Assembly (NCBI GenBank): GCA_026119855.1
Contig: JAOWBW010000284.1
Span: 744,001 to 808,000 of the forward strand
DNA from: Campanula takesimana
Lineage: Eukaryota > Streptophyta > Magnoliopsida > Asterales > Campanulaceae
Reading direction: 5' to 3'
Length of the DNA stretch: 64,000 nt
The position numbers and the translations under genes were made by a program. The notes beneath the pieces are model-generated. The model did no database searches. It saw nothing but the letters and a program-made list of their open reading frames with translations, and was not told where the DNA came from. Below are positions 1-11,699 of this stretch, in pieces (position 1 is the first letter of the stretch; the number at the start of each line of letters is the position of its first letter).

Positions 1-2939
1 GTAGTTCCTCGGAGATAACGAAATATGTGCTTTATTCCATTCCAATGTCTTCGGGTTGGATTGGAACTATATCTTGCTAATAAATTTACCGAGAAGGCAA
101 TATCAGGTCTTGTATTATTAGCGAGGTACATTAATGCACCAATTGCACTAAGATATGGTACTTCTGGACCAAGGACTTTTTCATTATTTTCTCGAGGCCG
201 AAACACGTCCTTTTTCACATCAAGTGATCGAACAACCATTGGGGTACTCAATGGATGTGCTTTGTCCATATAGAAACGTTTCAGGACTTTTTCTGTATAA
301 GTTGATTGATGGACAAGTATACCTTGTTTAAGGTACTCGATTTGTAGGCCAAGACAAAACTTTGTCTTTCCCAGATCTTTCATCTCAAATTCTTTCTTCA
401 AGTAATTAACAGCTATTGAAAGTTCTTCTGGACTTCCAATAATATTGAGATCATCAAAATAAACAGCAATTATTACAAATCCTGAAGCCGACTTTCTAAT
501 GAAAATACATGGACAAATAGGATCATTCGTGTATCCTTCCTTTGCCAAGTATTCACTAAGACGGTTATACCACATCCGTCCTGATTGTTTTAAACCATAC
601 AAAGATCTTTGTAATTTAATAGAACAAACTTCCCGGGAGTTTGAATTGCATGCATCAGACATCTTGAATCCTTCTGGGATTCTCATATAAATATCATTGT
701 CAAGTCTACCATACAAATATGCAGTGACAACATCCATTAAACGCATATTAAGCTTTTCATGTATTGCCAGACTAATGAGATAGCGAAATGTAATTGCATC
801 CACCACAGGAGAATATGTCTCCTCATAATCAATTCCAGGTCTTTGCGAAAATCCTTGTGCAACAAGACGTGCTTTATATATTATTACTTTGCCTTCTTCA
901 TTTCGTTTTCGCACAAAGACCCATTTGTACCCTACTGGTTTTACACCTTCAGGTGTATGGACTACAGGCCCGAAAACCTCACGCTTCTCAAGTGAGTTTA
1001 ATTCTGCTTGAATTGCGTCTTTCCATTTTGGCCAATCATTTCTGTATCGACACTCGTCGATACACCTTGGTTCATGATCCTCGTTATTTTTCATAACATT
1101 AAGCGCTATATTATATGCAAAAATATTGTCGACAATTGTTTCCTCTCGGTTCCATCTTTTTCCAGTATTGACATAACTGATCGAGATCTCATCATTCTCA
1201 ATGATTTCAGGTACCTGGACTTCTTCTAGAAGTATTTGATCAGATTTGTCATGTATCTCTTCAGGAGATTCGTTTACCTCGACGGGGTTTTTCTCACAAT
1301 TTGCTCCTTTTTTCTTTCGAGGATTTTTGTCTTTGGAACCGATAGGCCTTCCACGCTTCAGGTGTGGTTTAGATTCATGAACGGATTGTCCAATCGGGAC
1401 ATCAATCCGTATTGGAGCATTTACAGCTGGAACATGTGACTTTGTCACTCTTTTTAGGTCAGTAAATGAGTCTGGCAATTGATTCGCTATTTCTTGCAAG
1501 TGGATTATTTTTCGAACTTCTAGTTCACATTGCTTTGTACGAGGATCAAGATGATATTGCAACGTATTCCACTTGATTTCCTTTTCCAGCTTATTATTTT
1601 CTCCCCCTAATGTTGGGAATATTTTTTCATCAAAATGACAGTCGGCAAAACGTGCCGTAAATAGATCTCCTGTTAATGGTTCAAGATATCTTATAATTGG
1701 AGGAGAATCATACCCAACATATATCCCCAATCTTCGTTGGGGTCCCATCTTGGTGCGTTGTGGTGGAGCAATTGGAACATATACCGCACACCCAAAAATT
1801 CTTAGATGGGAAATATTTGGCTCCTGACCATAAGCCAATTGTAATGGGGAGAACTTATGATAACTCGATGGCATGATGCGTATAAGTGCTGCTGCATGTA
1901 ACACAACATGTCCCCAAGCTACGACAGGTAGCTTTGCTCTCATAAGCAATGGTCTAGCTATTAACTGAACTCGTTTAATAAATGCTTCAGCTAAACCATT
2001 TTGTGTGTGAACATAAGCAACTGGATGTTCAACATCTATTCCAATAGATGTACAATAGTTATTAAAAGACTCTGATGTAAATTCACCAGCATTATCAAGG
2101 CGAATTGTCTTGATCACATAATCTGGAAATTGTGATCGTAATCGAATTATTTGAGCGAGTAATCTCGCAAACGCCAGGTTGCGAGTTGATAATAAACTTA
2201 TGTGTGACCATCTAGTAGATGCATCTACTAAAACCATAAAATATCTAAATGGTCCACACTGTGGATCAATTGGTCCACATATATCACCTTGAATTCGCTC
2301 TAAAAATTTTGGAGATTCAACTCCAACTTTTGCTGGTGATGGCTTAATTATCAATTTTCCTTGAGAGCAAGCAGCACATGAGAATTCTTTAGATTGAAAA
2401 ATCTTCTGGTTTTTCAATGGATGCCCATGTGAATTTTCCATAATTCTTCGCATCATATTAGAACCGGGATTCCCCAACCGGTCATGCCATATAATAAAAC
2501 CATTCATATCAGTAAATTTCTGGTGTACTGTCATATGTACTTCAACGGTGCTAATCTTTGTATAGTACAGTCCATAGGAAAATACAGGTAACTTTTCTAC
2601 CACACTTTTGTTACCTGATTCAGTTTTTGTAATGTATAAATATTCCATCTCCCCATCATTAGCAGTCTCAATATGATATCCATTTTCACGAATATCTTTA
2701 AAGCATAGTAAATTTCTTTGAGACTTAGTTGAGAGTAATGCATTTTTGATACTGATTTTTGTTCCTCTTGGTAGTACTATGTTAGCTCTTCCGGAGCCAT
2801 CAATTATCTTTGTACTACCACATATTGTACTAACATTAGCATCATTCACTATCACTTGAGAGAAGTACTTTTTATTTTTGAGTATAGTATGTGTTGATGC
2901 ACTGTCTGCAAGACACACATCATCATCTCTGCTAGCCAT
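1..2939 (-). CDS. copia pol (protease fragment, integrase, reverse transcriptase), 3' part off window
   Basis: Reading from ATG 2939, I found no in-frame stop down to base 3, so at least 979 codons are open. The start carries the copia protease signature (LADSASTHTI, catalytic DSA). Next come the GAG-pre-integrase HDRLGNPG segment near 2490, the integrase core with its D-D-E residues (GDICGP near 2280, LDNAGEF near 2095, HTQNGLAEA near 2020), the RT palm (YKARLVAQGF near 825) and the active-site YFDD near 465 (usually YVDD). The window edge falls shortly before RNase H. Pol is in a different frame from gag, with a 124-nt non-coding spacer at 2940-3063. Confidence 0.9.
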   Translation of the reverse strand, partial: MASRDDDVCLADSASTHTILKNKKYFSQVIVNDANVSTICGSTKIIDGSGRANIVLPRGTKISIKNALLSTKSQRNLLCFKDIRENGYHIETANDGEMEYLYITKTESGNKSVVEKLPVFSYGLYYTKISTVEVHMTVHQKFTDMNGFIIWHDRLGNPGSNMMRRIMENSHGHPLKNQKIFQSKEFSCAACSQGKLIIKPSPAKVGVESPKFLERIQGDICGPIDPQCGPFRYFMVLVDASTRWSHISLLSTRNLAFARLLAQIIRLRSQFPDYVIKTIRLDNAGEFTSESFNNYCTSIGIDVEHPVAYVHTQNGLAEAFIKRVQLIARPLLMRAKLPVVAWGHVVLHAAALIRIMPSSYHKFSPLQLAYGQEPNISHLRIFGCAVYVPIAPPQRTKMGPQRRLGIYVGYDSPPIIRYLEPLTGDLFTARFADCHFDEKIFPTLGGENNKLEKEIKWNTLQYHLDPRTKQCELEVRKIIHLQEIANQLPDSFTDLKRVTKSHVPAVNAPIRIDVPIGQSVHESKPHLKRGRPIGSKDKNPRKKKGANCEKNPVEVNESPEEIHDKSDQILLEEVQVPEIIENDEISISYVNTGKRWNREETIVDNIFAYNIALNVMKNNEDHEPRCIDECRYRNDWPKWKDAIQAELNSLEKREVFGPVVHTPEGVKPVGYKWVFVRKRNEEGKVIIYKARLVAQGFSQRPGIDYEETYSPVVDAITFRYLISLAIHEKLNMRLMDVVTAYLYGRLDNDIYMRIPEGFKMSDACNSNSREVCSIKLQRSLYGLKQSGRMWYNRLSEYLAKEGYTNDPICPCIFIRKSASGFVIIAVYFDDLNIIGSPEELSIAVNYLKKEFEMKDLGKTKFCLGLQIEYLKQGILVHQSTYTEKVLKRFYMDKAHPLSTPMVVRSLDVKKDVFRPRENNEKVLGPEVPYLSAIGALMYLANNTRPDIAFSVNLLARYSSNPTRRHWNGIKHIFRYLRGT

Positions 2940-3063
2940 TTTCTTCAAGAAAAATAAAAGGAATAAAATATAAGACAATACTTATATTACAAACAAAAGT
3001 TAAATATGTTACAAAACATACTGAAATAAAACACACTTAAGTAAAATATTACAATCTAGATAT

Positions 3064-4116
3064 TTAATTTATTTGGGTCTCTCCACCATCAAGCATGTAA
3101 TCATCCCCCTCTGGATTGAGAAAATCTGATATATCCAGATGTGTACTTGTAGATGGGTCTTGATTCACATCATCATTTTCATAGACAAAATTTGTTTCGA
3201 CATCTTTCCCTTTATTCAGCATTGATGCTTGATACAGTTTAACAAGATGTTTTGGCGTACGACAGGTACGGGCCCAATGACCTTTCATTCCACACCGATA
3301 ACATAAATTCTCAACTTTTATCGGTTGCTCAGTTTGTCTAGCTGATGATTTTTCTTTATTATCTTCTCTATTCCACTTCAGGTGGCGAGATATATTTCCA
3401 TCATTATTGGGGTGATTATTATTATGATACTGATTATAAAATCTTCCCCGACCACGGCCACGGCCCCGTCCATGACCACGTCCTCGGCCTCTCCCATTAT
3501 TATCATATATACTCGCGTTCACTTCAGGGAACGGAGTAGAGCCAGTAGGGCGGGCTTCATGATTTTTCAATAAGATCTCATTATTTTGCTCAGCCACAAG
3601 AAGGCATGAGATTAATTCAGAATACCTTCTAAAACCTTTTTCTCGATATTGCTGCTGCAGGAGCATATTCGAGGCATGAAATGTGGAGAACGTTTTTTCT
3701 AGCATATCATTATCAGTAATTCCTTCCCCACATAGTTTTAACTGTGATGTAATTTTAAACATCGCAGAATTATATTCACTTACGGTTTTAAAATCCTGCA
3801 AACGTAAATGAATCCACTCGTAGTGTGCTTTTGGGAGAACAACAAATCTTTGATGATCATACATTTCTTTCAAATTGTCCCAAAATACAAGTGGATCTTT
3901 CACGGTGAGGTATTCTGTTTTTAATTCTTCATGGACATGGTGTCGGAGAAAAATCATTGCCTTAGCACGTTCTTGCATAGAGGCAGTATTTCCGTTTTTG
4001 ATGGTTTCTCCCAGACCCTTGGCATCTAGATGAATTTATGCATCTAAGATCCATGATAAGTAGTTCTTACCCGTAATATCAAGAGCTACAAAGTCAAGTT
4101 TTGTGAGATTTGGCAT
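3064..4116 (-). pseudogene. copia gag, one nonsense codon
   Basis: The reading starts at ATG 4116 (MPNLTKLDF...), typical of a plant copia gag with a UBN2-type capsid region. An in-frame TAA at 4038-4036 (codon 27) interrupts it. Translation could resume at ATG 3978 to give 304 residues. The capsid helices are followed by an Arg/Gly-rich RGG-like stretch (about residues 165-185 of that shorter product) and one zinc knuckle, C-X2-C-X4-H-X4-C. The product would coat the element RNA in cytoplasmic particles. The stop probably disables this copy unless the internal ATG is used. Confidence 0.9.
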
Positions 4117-4229
4117 TATAATATTTTGAAATAACTTGAAATGAGACTAGGTAGATCTTACCAATACCGTACCTACTTTTGTAACTATAGCTCAGGATGT
4201 GGAACTAGAACGAAGTCGTGCTGATAACG

Positions 4230-4573
4230 TGTTATAAAACTGGAGAATTAAGAGCAAAATCTTAATAGAGAATATTTTATTTCAAGACTATTATAGAGAG
4301 TATACAAGAGAGAAAGATAGAAGTTAAGAACTTCTGAGGTGTATTGAAATGAAAACTAGAGCCTATTATTTATAGGAGGAAATTGGCTTCCTCTGTAAGC
4401 TTCTCTAAAGATATTTACAAAGCTTCCCTAATAAGCTTCACTAAAGATATTTACAAAGCTTCTCTAGTAAGCTTCGCTGAAGATATTTACAAAGTTTCCC
4501 TAGTAAGCTTCGCGAAAGATTATCTTGTAAACTTCTGGTTCAAAGGACATCCACACAATAATATATCATAACA
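4230..4573 (-). repeat. 5' LTR of the copia element
   Basis: 344 bp bounded by TGTTAT and ATAACA on the minus strand. A TATA-type box (TATAAATAATAG) lies near 4378-4367 and would start transcription toward gag. The U3 part upstream of it is built mostly from a 36-bp tandem repeat. The second LTR is outside the window, so divergence cannot be estimated. Confidence 0.85.
4383..4530 (-). repeat. 36-bp tandem repeat in LTR U3 (about 4 copies)
   Basis: Four consecutive 36-bp units share AAGATATTTACAAAGCTT and GTAAGCTTC blocks, with decay in the last copy near 4530. They end just upstream of the TATA box of the LTR. Tandem U3 repeats often act as enhancers in LTR elements; here that role is inferred from position. 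The unit length is a multiple of three, so the array stays open in one frame and gives a spurious 62-codon reading on the plus strand. Confidence 0.85.
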
Positions 4574-4903
4574 ACGAGAGAGTACTCCTATTATACTCCT
4601 ATCAAGACATTAATCACTTTCTTAAGGACGTGTGTATACCCTCCTCCCCTATTCTTGCATGTTAAGGTTTATTTTTCTTTTATCTTCACATGAATTTTGC
4701 TTTTCATGCAAGCATATATTGGTATATTTAATATTTTTCCCAGATAAAAAAAATGAATAAACCAGTGTAATGCCTGAATTGCGGATATGGATGCTTCATG
4801 CTTGTTATAGAAGATTACAAAGCATGTATTTTTCAAAGAATATGATCGGTCCACAGTAGAATCCTTTTTTATAACTAAATTGCAATATTTATTTTGTTTC
4901 ATA
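4574..4903. other. AT-rich interval between copia LTR and MITE
   Basis: About 330 bp with no coding pattern, RNA gene or clear repeat visible. The open readings on the minus strand are short and lack family features. Confidence 0.6.
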
Positions 4904-5154
4904 CTCCCTCCGTCCCAAAATGATCTTCACACTTTTTTCGACGTTATTATGAAAGAACTTTCAGCAAGGATTTTAAGTCGATTTAATTATCTTAATGAAA
5001 ATCTAAAACTTGTTATTGATAGTATTGTTAATGTTGTGTTAATAACAAGTTTTAGATTTTCATTAGTATACTTGAGTCAACTTAAAACTATTGCTCAAAA
5101 ATCCTTCGTATTAACGACGAAAAAAGCGTGAAGATCATTTTGGGACGGAGGGAG
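4904..5154. mobile_element. Stowaway-like MITE (251 bp)
   Basis: Terminal inverted repeats begin CTCCCTCCGTCCCAAAAT and run about 27 bp. They are flanked by TA on both sides (4902-4903 and 5155-5156), the Tc1/mariner target. The interior also folds back: ACTTGTTATT near 5008 pairs with AATAACAAGT near 5040, so the whole unit is close to one long hairpin. It has no coding capacity. The same ends recur at 63213-63328. Confidence 0.92.
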
Positions 5155-5173
5155 TAGTAAATAGTATTCTTTT

Positions 5174-5404
5174 GTTTCAAAATAAATGTCATTTTCTTTA
5201 CGTTAAGTGAAAAAATGTTGAGTGAAAAAACTTTAAGAGAAAGTTAATTTAATTATCCTAATAAAAAATAAAAAATTATTATTTATAGTATTTATAATAG
5301 TGTACCAACAATAACTTTTATATTTTTATTATGATACTTAAATCAATTAAATTTACTGTTTAAAGTTTTTTTGGGCTAACATAAAAAAAAAATGTGACAT
5401 TTAT
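5174..5404. mobile_element. decayed inverted-repeat MITE
   Basis: The left end AAAATAAATGTCA is mirrored by TGACATTTATTTT at the right end, and the interior is AT rich with weaker inverted matches. The CTCCCTCCGT-type tips seen in nearby MITEs have been lost, so family and exact ends are uncertain. Confidence 0.5.
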
Positions 5405-5406
5405 TT

Positions 5407-5585
5407 TATTAAGGATATAGAATCCTTCTATAGTTAGAATTGTATATTTCCTAGACATTGTATTATTTACATTCCTAAAGTATTTAATTTACTTTCCTAA
5501 TAGGATTACTATTCTATAGTTTATAGTTCCTTATGTAACTAAAATAACTTGGAGAGTACTCCACCTACTTGTATAAATATGCTAC
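5407..5585 (+). repeat. LTR-1 (left part) of a small non-autonomous copia-like element
   Basis: Nearly identical to 30135-30310, from TATTAAGGATATAG to the TATA box TATAAATATGCTAC. It stops at GCTAC where the outer Tat element is inserted, and continues at 28471. Joined, it measures 272 bp against 273 bp for LTR-3. The TATA box lies a few bases before the insertion point, so this LTR promoter is separated from its own transcript start. Confidence 0.88.
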
Positions 5586-6130
5586 TGTTGTGGGTGAAAT
5601 TTCAAGTTGTATCCATCTTGATTCCCCTTCAAAGATTGCAACGTCTTGAACAGCAGGTATATTTTACATTATTAATTATATTCTATTTTACTAATAATAT
5701 TTGCAGGTGTTAAATATCAAATAGCACATGTGGATAAGTTGTGAATCAACTCTCAACGAAATGATTGACCACGTCTCCTCTTCTTGAAGATAGAATGCGA
5801 GGTTATAGGAGAGTTAGTTATACCATTTTGATTAGGTCTCTTTTTTTCCATTTATATATAAATAGGGCCTGGGAGGTACACCATCACACACGCACTCAAT
5901 CTCTGTAAACCTCTATAGCTCGAAAAGTAAAAAAGATCAATACAAACGTTTGGGAAGGAAGGTGCTCTTAATCACCTCCCGAGGTTTTGTGCCGGCGAGA
6001 TCATTGTCTCAAGGGCTTTCCTCGTTACATCCTTGTGCAATCTTTCAATTCTTTAGTTTTAATTCCATTCGTCCCTCCTTTATTTTGATTTCAACCAAGA
6101 TCATACATCATTGTTTTTTCTACCAAAACA
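5586..6130 (+). repeat. 5' LTR of outer Tat element
   Basis: 545 bp starting TGTTGTGGGTG and ending CCAAAACA. TATATATAAATAG near 5854 is a good TATA box, and CA-rich sequence about 30 bases later is the likely transcript start. Confidence 0.95.
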
Positions 6131-6153
6131 GTTTGGCGCCTACCGAGGGGCCC
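6131..6153 (+). other. Primer binding site of outer Tat element
   Basis: TTTGGCGCCTACCGAGG lies directly against the LTR end. The TGGCGCC core followed by an ACCG-GGGGC block is the primer-site form seen in Tat/Retand-type elements. The tRNA was not identified. Confidence 0.7.
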
Positions 6154-6193
6154 TTGGTTTTTTTTAAATCTATTGAATTGTTGCTAATTCAAG

Positions 6194-7990
6194 ATGATTA
6201 CTCAACCCATGATCTCCAGCATTGATAAGTCGACCAGTTCTACCAGTGGTGTTAATACTTCATCTCGGGGCATCAACCCTAAGACCTCAAAAATTGGCTC
6301 TGGTGGATTGCCACCACCTCCACCTTTGGGGGCAGGCAAGAAACAAGCATCTCCCACTCCAGATTCTGAGCTCAAGAGTATGCTTATGCAGATGAAGCAT
6401 CAGTTGGATCAACAGGGCAAAAGTACATCTTTGATAGATGAAGCTGTGGTGAAGATGCAGAAGGAGCAGCAGATCTTATCTGAGAGGGTGGATTCAGTAT
6501 CTCCTATACGTCCCAGGTTCCTCGATTTTGGCGGCGCTAGTTCTTCAGTCTTCAATGATTGGATCCCAATGAGTTTGGCAGCAAATGTGAAGATTACGCC
6601 TCCGAAGATGACGACATCTCCAATGATGACGACGTCTATTGCTCCCGCCTTTTATTATCTGACAGCAGAAGGAAATACCTTCACATCGCCTACGTTCAAT
6701 GTCTCTGGGATATCTCAAAATGGACCCATCTTTACCAGTAGCACGATTGTTACATCTTCGGTTGATAATACCCATCCGTTTGGTAACCTTAATTTTGCAA
6801 ATTCTTTGGATAATATTGCTTGTACTACTAATCCTTTTGCAGGTAACTATATAGCAAGTCAACTTAAAGAACTAAGAGATTTGGTGATGAATATACCTGG
6901 TGTCACTTCGCCCATCCAGCAGGTCTCTCCAACATGTTACAATCAGTCACGCTTCATCCCAGCTATTGCTCAAATTGACATCCCTAAAGGCTTCAACATT
7001 CCGACTATGAAGTTGTATGATGGAAGCAGCGATCCTGAAGAGCACATTGCCCATTATCAGGAGAAGATAGAGATTGTCAGGGTACTTCTGCAATATAGGT
7101 AATCTTGCCTATGCAAAGGGTTTGGCTCAACATTGGTCGGACCTGCACTGAAGTGGCTGATCCGTCAACCACCAGGATCTATTGGTTCCTTTGCCCAACT
7201 TGTCAACATGTTCAACAATCAGTTCTCCTGTAGCAGACAGTTCGAAAAGCTCACTAGTGATCTTTACCGCATCGTACAACAACCTAATGAAGCTTTGAAA
7301 GATTACGTCAATCGCTTTAGCAAGGAAGTCTTGGAGATACCCAGTCTTGATATGGCCACGGCAACAGAAGCATTTAGGATGGGCCTGAAGAAAGATTCCC
7401 CATTCTATGAGGAGTTGGTGATGAACCCCTGCAAAAAGATGGAAGATGTACGCAACAGGGCTTTAAGATTCATCAGACTTGAGGAAGACAAGGTGTAACA
7501 GTCAAAGACCTCTGGGAAAGCTTCAACATATGACAATCCAGACAGGAAGATTGAATCATCTCACCAGAGGCAGCACAGATCCAGACCCTATCACAGAAAT
7601 GATTCTGAAAGGATCTATTCTGATGATGATAAAGATCAAGATGATACTCAGTGTCCTAAAATTGCTGATTATTGTTTTTCTGTTGATGTTGCATGTATCT
7701 TATGCGCAATGAACAATCTTGGAGATAAAGCAAAGTGGCCCAGAAAAAATGACAAACCTACAGGCTGGAAAGATAAATCCAAGTGGTGTGCTTACCATGA
7801 AGATTTTGGGTATCTTACCGAAGATTGCATCGCCTTGAGGAAGGAGCTAAGTTACTTGTTTTCCAAGGGCTATCTTAAAGAACTCCTCAGCCATAGGAAG
7901 ATCAAAGCAGAAAACAAGGAAGCGGTCCCTGAGAAACCACCTTCTCCCCCACCGGTAACTAAGGTAATTAATATGATTAGTGGTGGTTCT
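6194..7990 (+). pseudogene. gag of outer Tat element (nonsense codons at 7100 and 7496)
   Basis: The frame opens at ATG 6194 (MITQPMISSID...). A proline-rich and coiled-coil leader is followed by the retrotransposon gag core: GPALKWLI near 7138, then a conserved FNNQFSCSRQFEKL segment near 7210. One frame runs throughout but is broken by TAA at 7100-7102, where the segment before CKGFGST also looks shortened, and TAA at 7496-7498. A Cys/His segment CAYHEDFGYLTEDC near 7789 corresponds to the Tat-type zinc motif. The product would form the particle core. As it stands it cannot be made in one piece. Confidence 0.9.
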
Positions 7991-10571
7991 GATATCTGTG
8001 GTAGTTCTTATTCTGCAGCTAAGCGACATGTTAAGGATTCCAAAGATGAGATGCCTAGAAATCAAAAGAAGATTGTTAAGTCAACCTCTCAAGATGTCAT
8101 CACCTTCGAAGAAGAAGATCGGGAAAATGTTATAGATCCTCATCATGATGCATTGGTCATTGCCCTACAGATTGCAAATTGTAAGGTGAGACGGATTCTG
8201 ATAGATGGGGGCAGTTCAGTGAATCTTCTCATAGTTGACGCCTTAAAAGAGATGAACATCCCAATGGATAATATAGTAAAAAGAACATCAGTTCTTGTGG
8301 GCTTCAGTGGATAAACCAAAGATACTCTGGGAGAGATTATGCTTCCAGTATATATTGAAGGTGTTAACTCCATGGAACGATTTTGTGTGATTGACTGCGC
8401 GATGAGCTATAATATGATATTGGGCAGACCTTGGATCCATGCAATGAAGGCAGTACCATCAGCATATCATCAGTGTGTGAAGATGCCTATACCTTGGGGA
8501 GTTGTTACAATCTTCAGTGATCAGTAGATGGCGAAGAATTGCTATATGACATCCATGAAGGCGTCAACGTCTCCGAGGCAAGCATAGCAATTACAGAAGA
8601 AAGCACGTCAAGTCTTGGAAGCAAGGGAGCATGATGTGAAAAAAGTATTATTGGACCCCTCTAATCCAGATTTGAAGGTGCTGATTGGCCAAGATATACC
8701 AGCTGAATTTAAAGAAAAGTTGATGAAGCTCTTAAAAGATTGAATCAAGAGCTTCTCTTGGAAGCATGAAGACATCACAGGGATTAGCAAAGATGTTATA
8801 ACTCATAATCTCAACATTGACCCATCTTTCAAACTGGTGTACCAGAAAAGGAGAAAGTTTGCTCAAGAGAGAAACCAGATCATCAAAGACGAAGTTTACA
8901 AACTATTGAAAGCAAAGATGATTAGGGAAGCAGAATATCCAAAGTGGTTAGCTAACATCGTCTTTGTAGAAAAGAGATGTGGCAAGTGGAGTGTTTGTAT
9001 CGACTTCACGGACCTGAACAAGGCGTGTCCTAAAGATCCCTTCCCGATGCCGCTTATAGACACCTTGGTTGATGCAACTTCGGGACACGAGATCTTGACA
9101 TTCATGGATGCATCTTCAGGATTTTAGCTGATCCAGATGGAACCATCCGACCAAGAAGACACCGCCTTCATTACACCCTCAGGTATATATTGTTATATTG
9201 CTATGCCATTTGGACTAAGAAATACAGGTGCAACTTATCAGAAGCTGTTCAGCATGATGTTCAAAGATAAATTGGGCATACCATAGAGGTATATATCGAT
9301 GATATGGTAGTAAAGTCAAAGAAAGCCGAGGACCATGTTCGAGATCTTACTCAAGCATTTGACATCTTGGACGCATTCAACATGAAGCTGAATCCAATAA
9401 AGTGCAATTTTGGTATGAAGTCTGGAAAGTTTCTGGGATATATGGTGACACAGAAAGGCATAGAAGCTAGCCCAGAACAAATCAGAGCCATAATCAACTT
9501 GGCGTCACCACAAAGCGTTAAAGATGTTCAGAGGTTGACCGGAAAGGTGGCAGCACTCAACAGATTCATTTCCAATTCCTCTGAAAGATGCAAGCCATTC
9601 TATGACATTTTGAAGAAGAATAGCAGATTTGAGTTGACACAACAACATGAAAAAGCTTTCCAAGATCTTAAACAATACTTGTCCACACCTCCATTATTGG
9701 TCAAACCTGAAGAAGGCGAGCCACTGTTTGCATACTTAGCCGTTTCAGAAACAGCAGTTAGTGCAGTCTTGGTCAGAGAGCAAGATGGTAATCAGCATCC
9801 CATTTATTATGTAAGTAAAACTCTTCTAGATGCAGAAACAAGGTACTCCCAACTTGAAAAGTTAATTTTAGCTTTGATTACTGCTTCAATCAAATTAAGG
9901 CATTATTTTGAAACCCATGTTATATGTATTCGTACTAACTATCCTATCAAAAATGTTATGATAAAACCAAAGATGTCAGGTAGGATGGTGAAATGGTTAG
10001 TCTAACTCAGCACTTATGATATCAAGTACGATCCAAGAACGGCGATAAAATCACAAGCTCTTGCAGATTTTGTGGCAGATTTCAGTCCAAACATGCAACC
10101 TGAAGTGGAAATAGAAGTCCAACAACTTCAAGATGATGAAACCTTGGCAGAATGGACGCTGTACACAGATGGGGCATCAAACATGAGAGGAACAGGTCTT
10201 GGAATTGTACTAAAATCTCCACAAGGGGACATTATTCCACAGGCTATTAGTTGTGATTTCAAAGCTACCAATAATAAGGCAGAATATGAAGCTCTCATTG
10301 TGGGGCTAACTGTGGCACTAGATCTTAACATCAAAGTTATCCAGGTATATTGTGATTCTTTATTATTAGTCAATCATTATAACGGATCTTATGCAGCTAA
10401 AAATTCCAAGATGACGTCATACTTGGGAGTTGTGAAGATCTTGGCCAGCAAATTTCAAGATTTCAAGATATAACAGATTCCCCGGGAAGAAAACTCACAG
10501 GCAGATGCTCTAGCCAACCTCGGTTCTGCCTTCAAGAGTTTGACTCAGACCAGTATACCCATTATTCATGT
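7991..10571 (+). pseudogene. protease, RT and RNase H part of outer Tat pol
   Basis: The aspartic protease shows ILIDGGSSVN near 8195 and the downstream ILGRPWIH near 8430. RT follows (PKWLANIVFVEK near 8940, AMPFGLRNTGATYQ near 9208, catalytic YIDD near 9295), then the RT-linked RNase H, then a second RNase H beginning YTDGASNMRGTGLG near 10165 that typifies Tat elements. Stops interrupt at 8312, 8525, 8585, 8741, 9125, 10003 and 10471. A one-base loss near 9277 shifts the frame just before YIDD. The domain ends where the inner element is inserted at CATGT (10567-10571). Confidence 0.92.
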
Positions 10572-11534
10572 TGTAGATACCCCGGGGGAACCACGGCTTT
10601 AGGCTAGAGCGCGTGAATGATCCTAGGATGTCTAACTTGTTTTTTAGAGTCGCCACCTATGTTTTGAGGAACATAAGAAAAACCTATAGATTGTAGCCTA
10701 AGTTTGATTACGAAAACAGAGATTCTTTGTTTTGAGGTCCGGGGGTTAGATTACGAGATGGGAAGTACCGAAACACCCATCTCGCCCAACTAAAGTTGGT
10801 CTTGCTTGATCAAAATCTACATGAATGAAAATGTTCTTCTTCTTCTTCTTTAAGTCATGAAAAGGGGGGATTTAAAATAGGATTTGGAATGTAGGAGATA
10901 ACTCCTTAACCAACCTCAATGAGATGAGGTGATCATTAGAGTCATGTCCCAAAATGATTTGGGTGATTGCACATTTGATTAAAATAAAAATAGAGAGAGG
11001 AGTAGAAAAGAAGGAAAAGATGGACTTTTACCTACAATTTGAAGACCTTCAAGTATTGCTTGATGAAATCCTTGGAGAGCTTTTAGAAAGTGATTTTGGT
11101 ATAGTTTTCGATGATTTTTCCGATCCTTGAAAATGGAGGTAAAGAGAGGTTTTTATAGGTGAAAGAGGGGTGTTTTTGGTGCCAAAACTCAGTCACCAAG
11201 AAATCCTTCACGGGCAAAATCCTGTAAATTGAGCAAGGGAGGGAATCCTGGCCAGAAATCTGTAACTGACGCCCAGAGGCACGCGCTTCCTGCTTTGGGG
11301 GCGGGAGGCGCGCGCGCCTGGATCCTCCTGTCGGAGGCGCGCGACTCAGAGAAGGCAATTTTGACAGAATGGACTAGAAAGTCAGCCCTGTCATTCAGTT
11401 TAGTCCCTGGACTTAACGAAGTCAGTCAGGAACTTAACGGAAGTGACAGAAACTAACGAGAAACACTTAGAATGGGGAGAAACACAAAATCAAATGTGCA
11501 ATCGGGGTGAGCGGTCTAAGGCGGGGTGTCTACA
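10572..11534 (-). repeat. 3' LTR of inner Tat element
   Basis: On the minus strand it begins TGTAGACACC and ends GGTATCTACA. It holds GCGCGCGC-rich boxes (11307-11345) and a TATA-type CTATAAAAACC near 11150. The purine-rich GAGGGGCTC just outside (11543-11535) is the likely polypurine tract. Confidence 0.95.
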
Positions 11535-11699
11535 GAGCCCCTCGGCGACGTGGACTGCAAAGCAGAATGCGTCGACGAAAGTTAAAACACCCGCCGAGGA
11601 CATCACCAAGAAAAGGCAAAGACTCGATGAAAGCAGGAATCTGAAATTGCGAGAGATAGTGGTACGCTCCCTGTGTGAGCGGCTTTTGCTGGAGTGTTG

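Larger units (their letters stand above)
1..4573 (-). mobile_element. Ty1/copia LTR retrotransposon, 5' LTR to mid-RT (3' end outside window)
   Basis: The order on the minus strand is LTR, gag with a CCHC knuckle, then protease-integrase-RT, which is the Ty1/copia order (integrase before RT). The LTR starts at 4573 with TGTTAT and ends at 4230 with ATAACA, a perfect 6-bp inverted pair. Upstream of it, 4574-4578 is the left half of an expected 5-bp target duplication whose partner lies off the window. The canonical plant primer site TGGTATCAGAGC is not seen at the LTR edge; the sequence there is CGTTATCAGCACGA. The copy looks fairly recent because pol is open throughout, but gag has a nonsense codon. 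Confidence 0.93.

Noticed and set aside
3345..3573. Plus-strand ORFs rich in His, Tyr and Thr/Ala
   Set aside because: Antisense shadow of the Arg/Gly-rich part of copia gag.
6545..6862. 105-codon minus-strand ORF
   Set aside because: Lies wholly inside the gag frame of the outer Tat element and has no family features.
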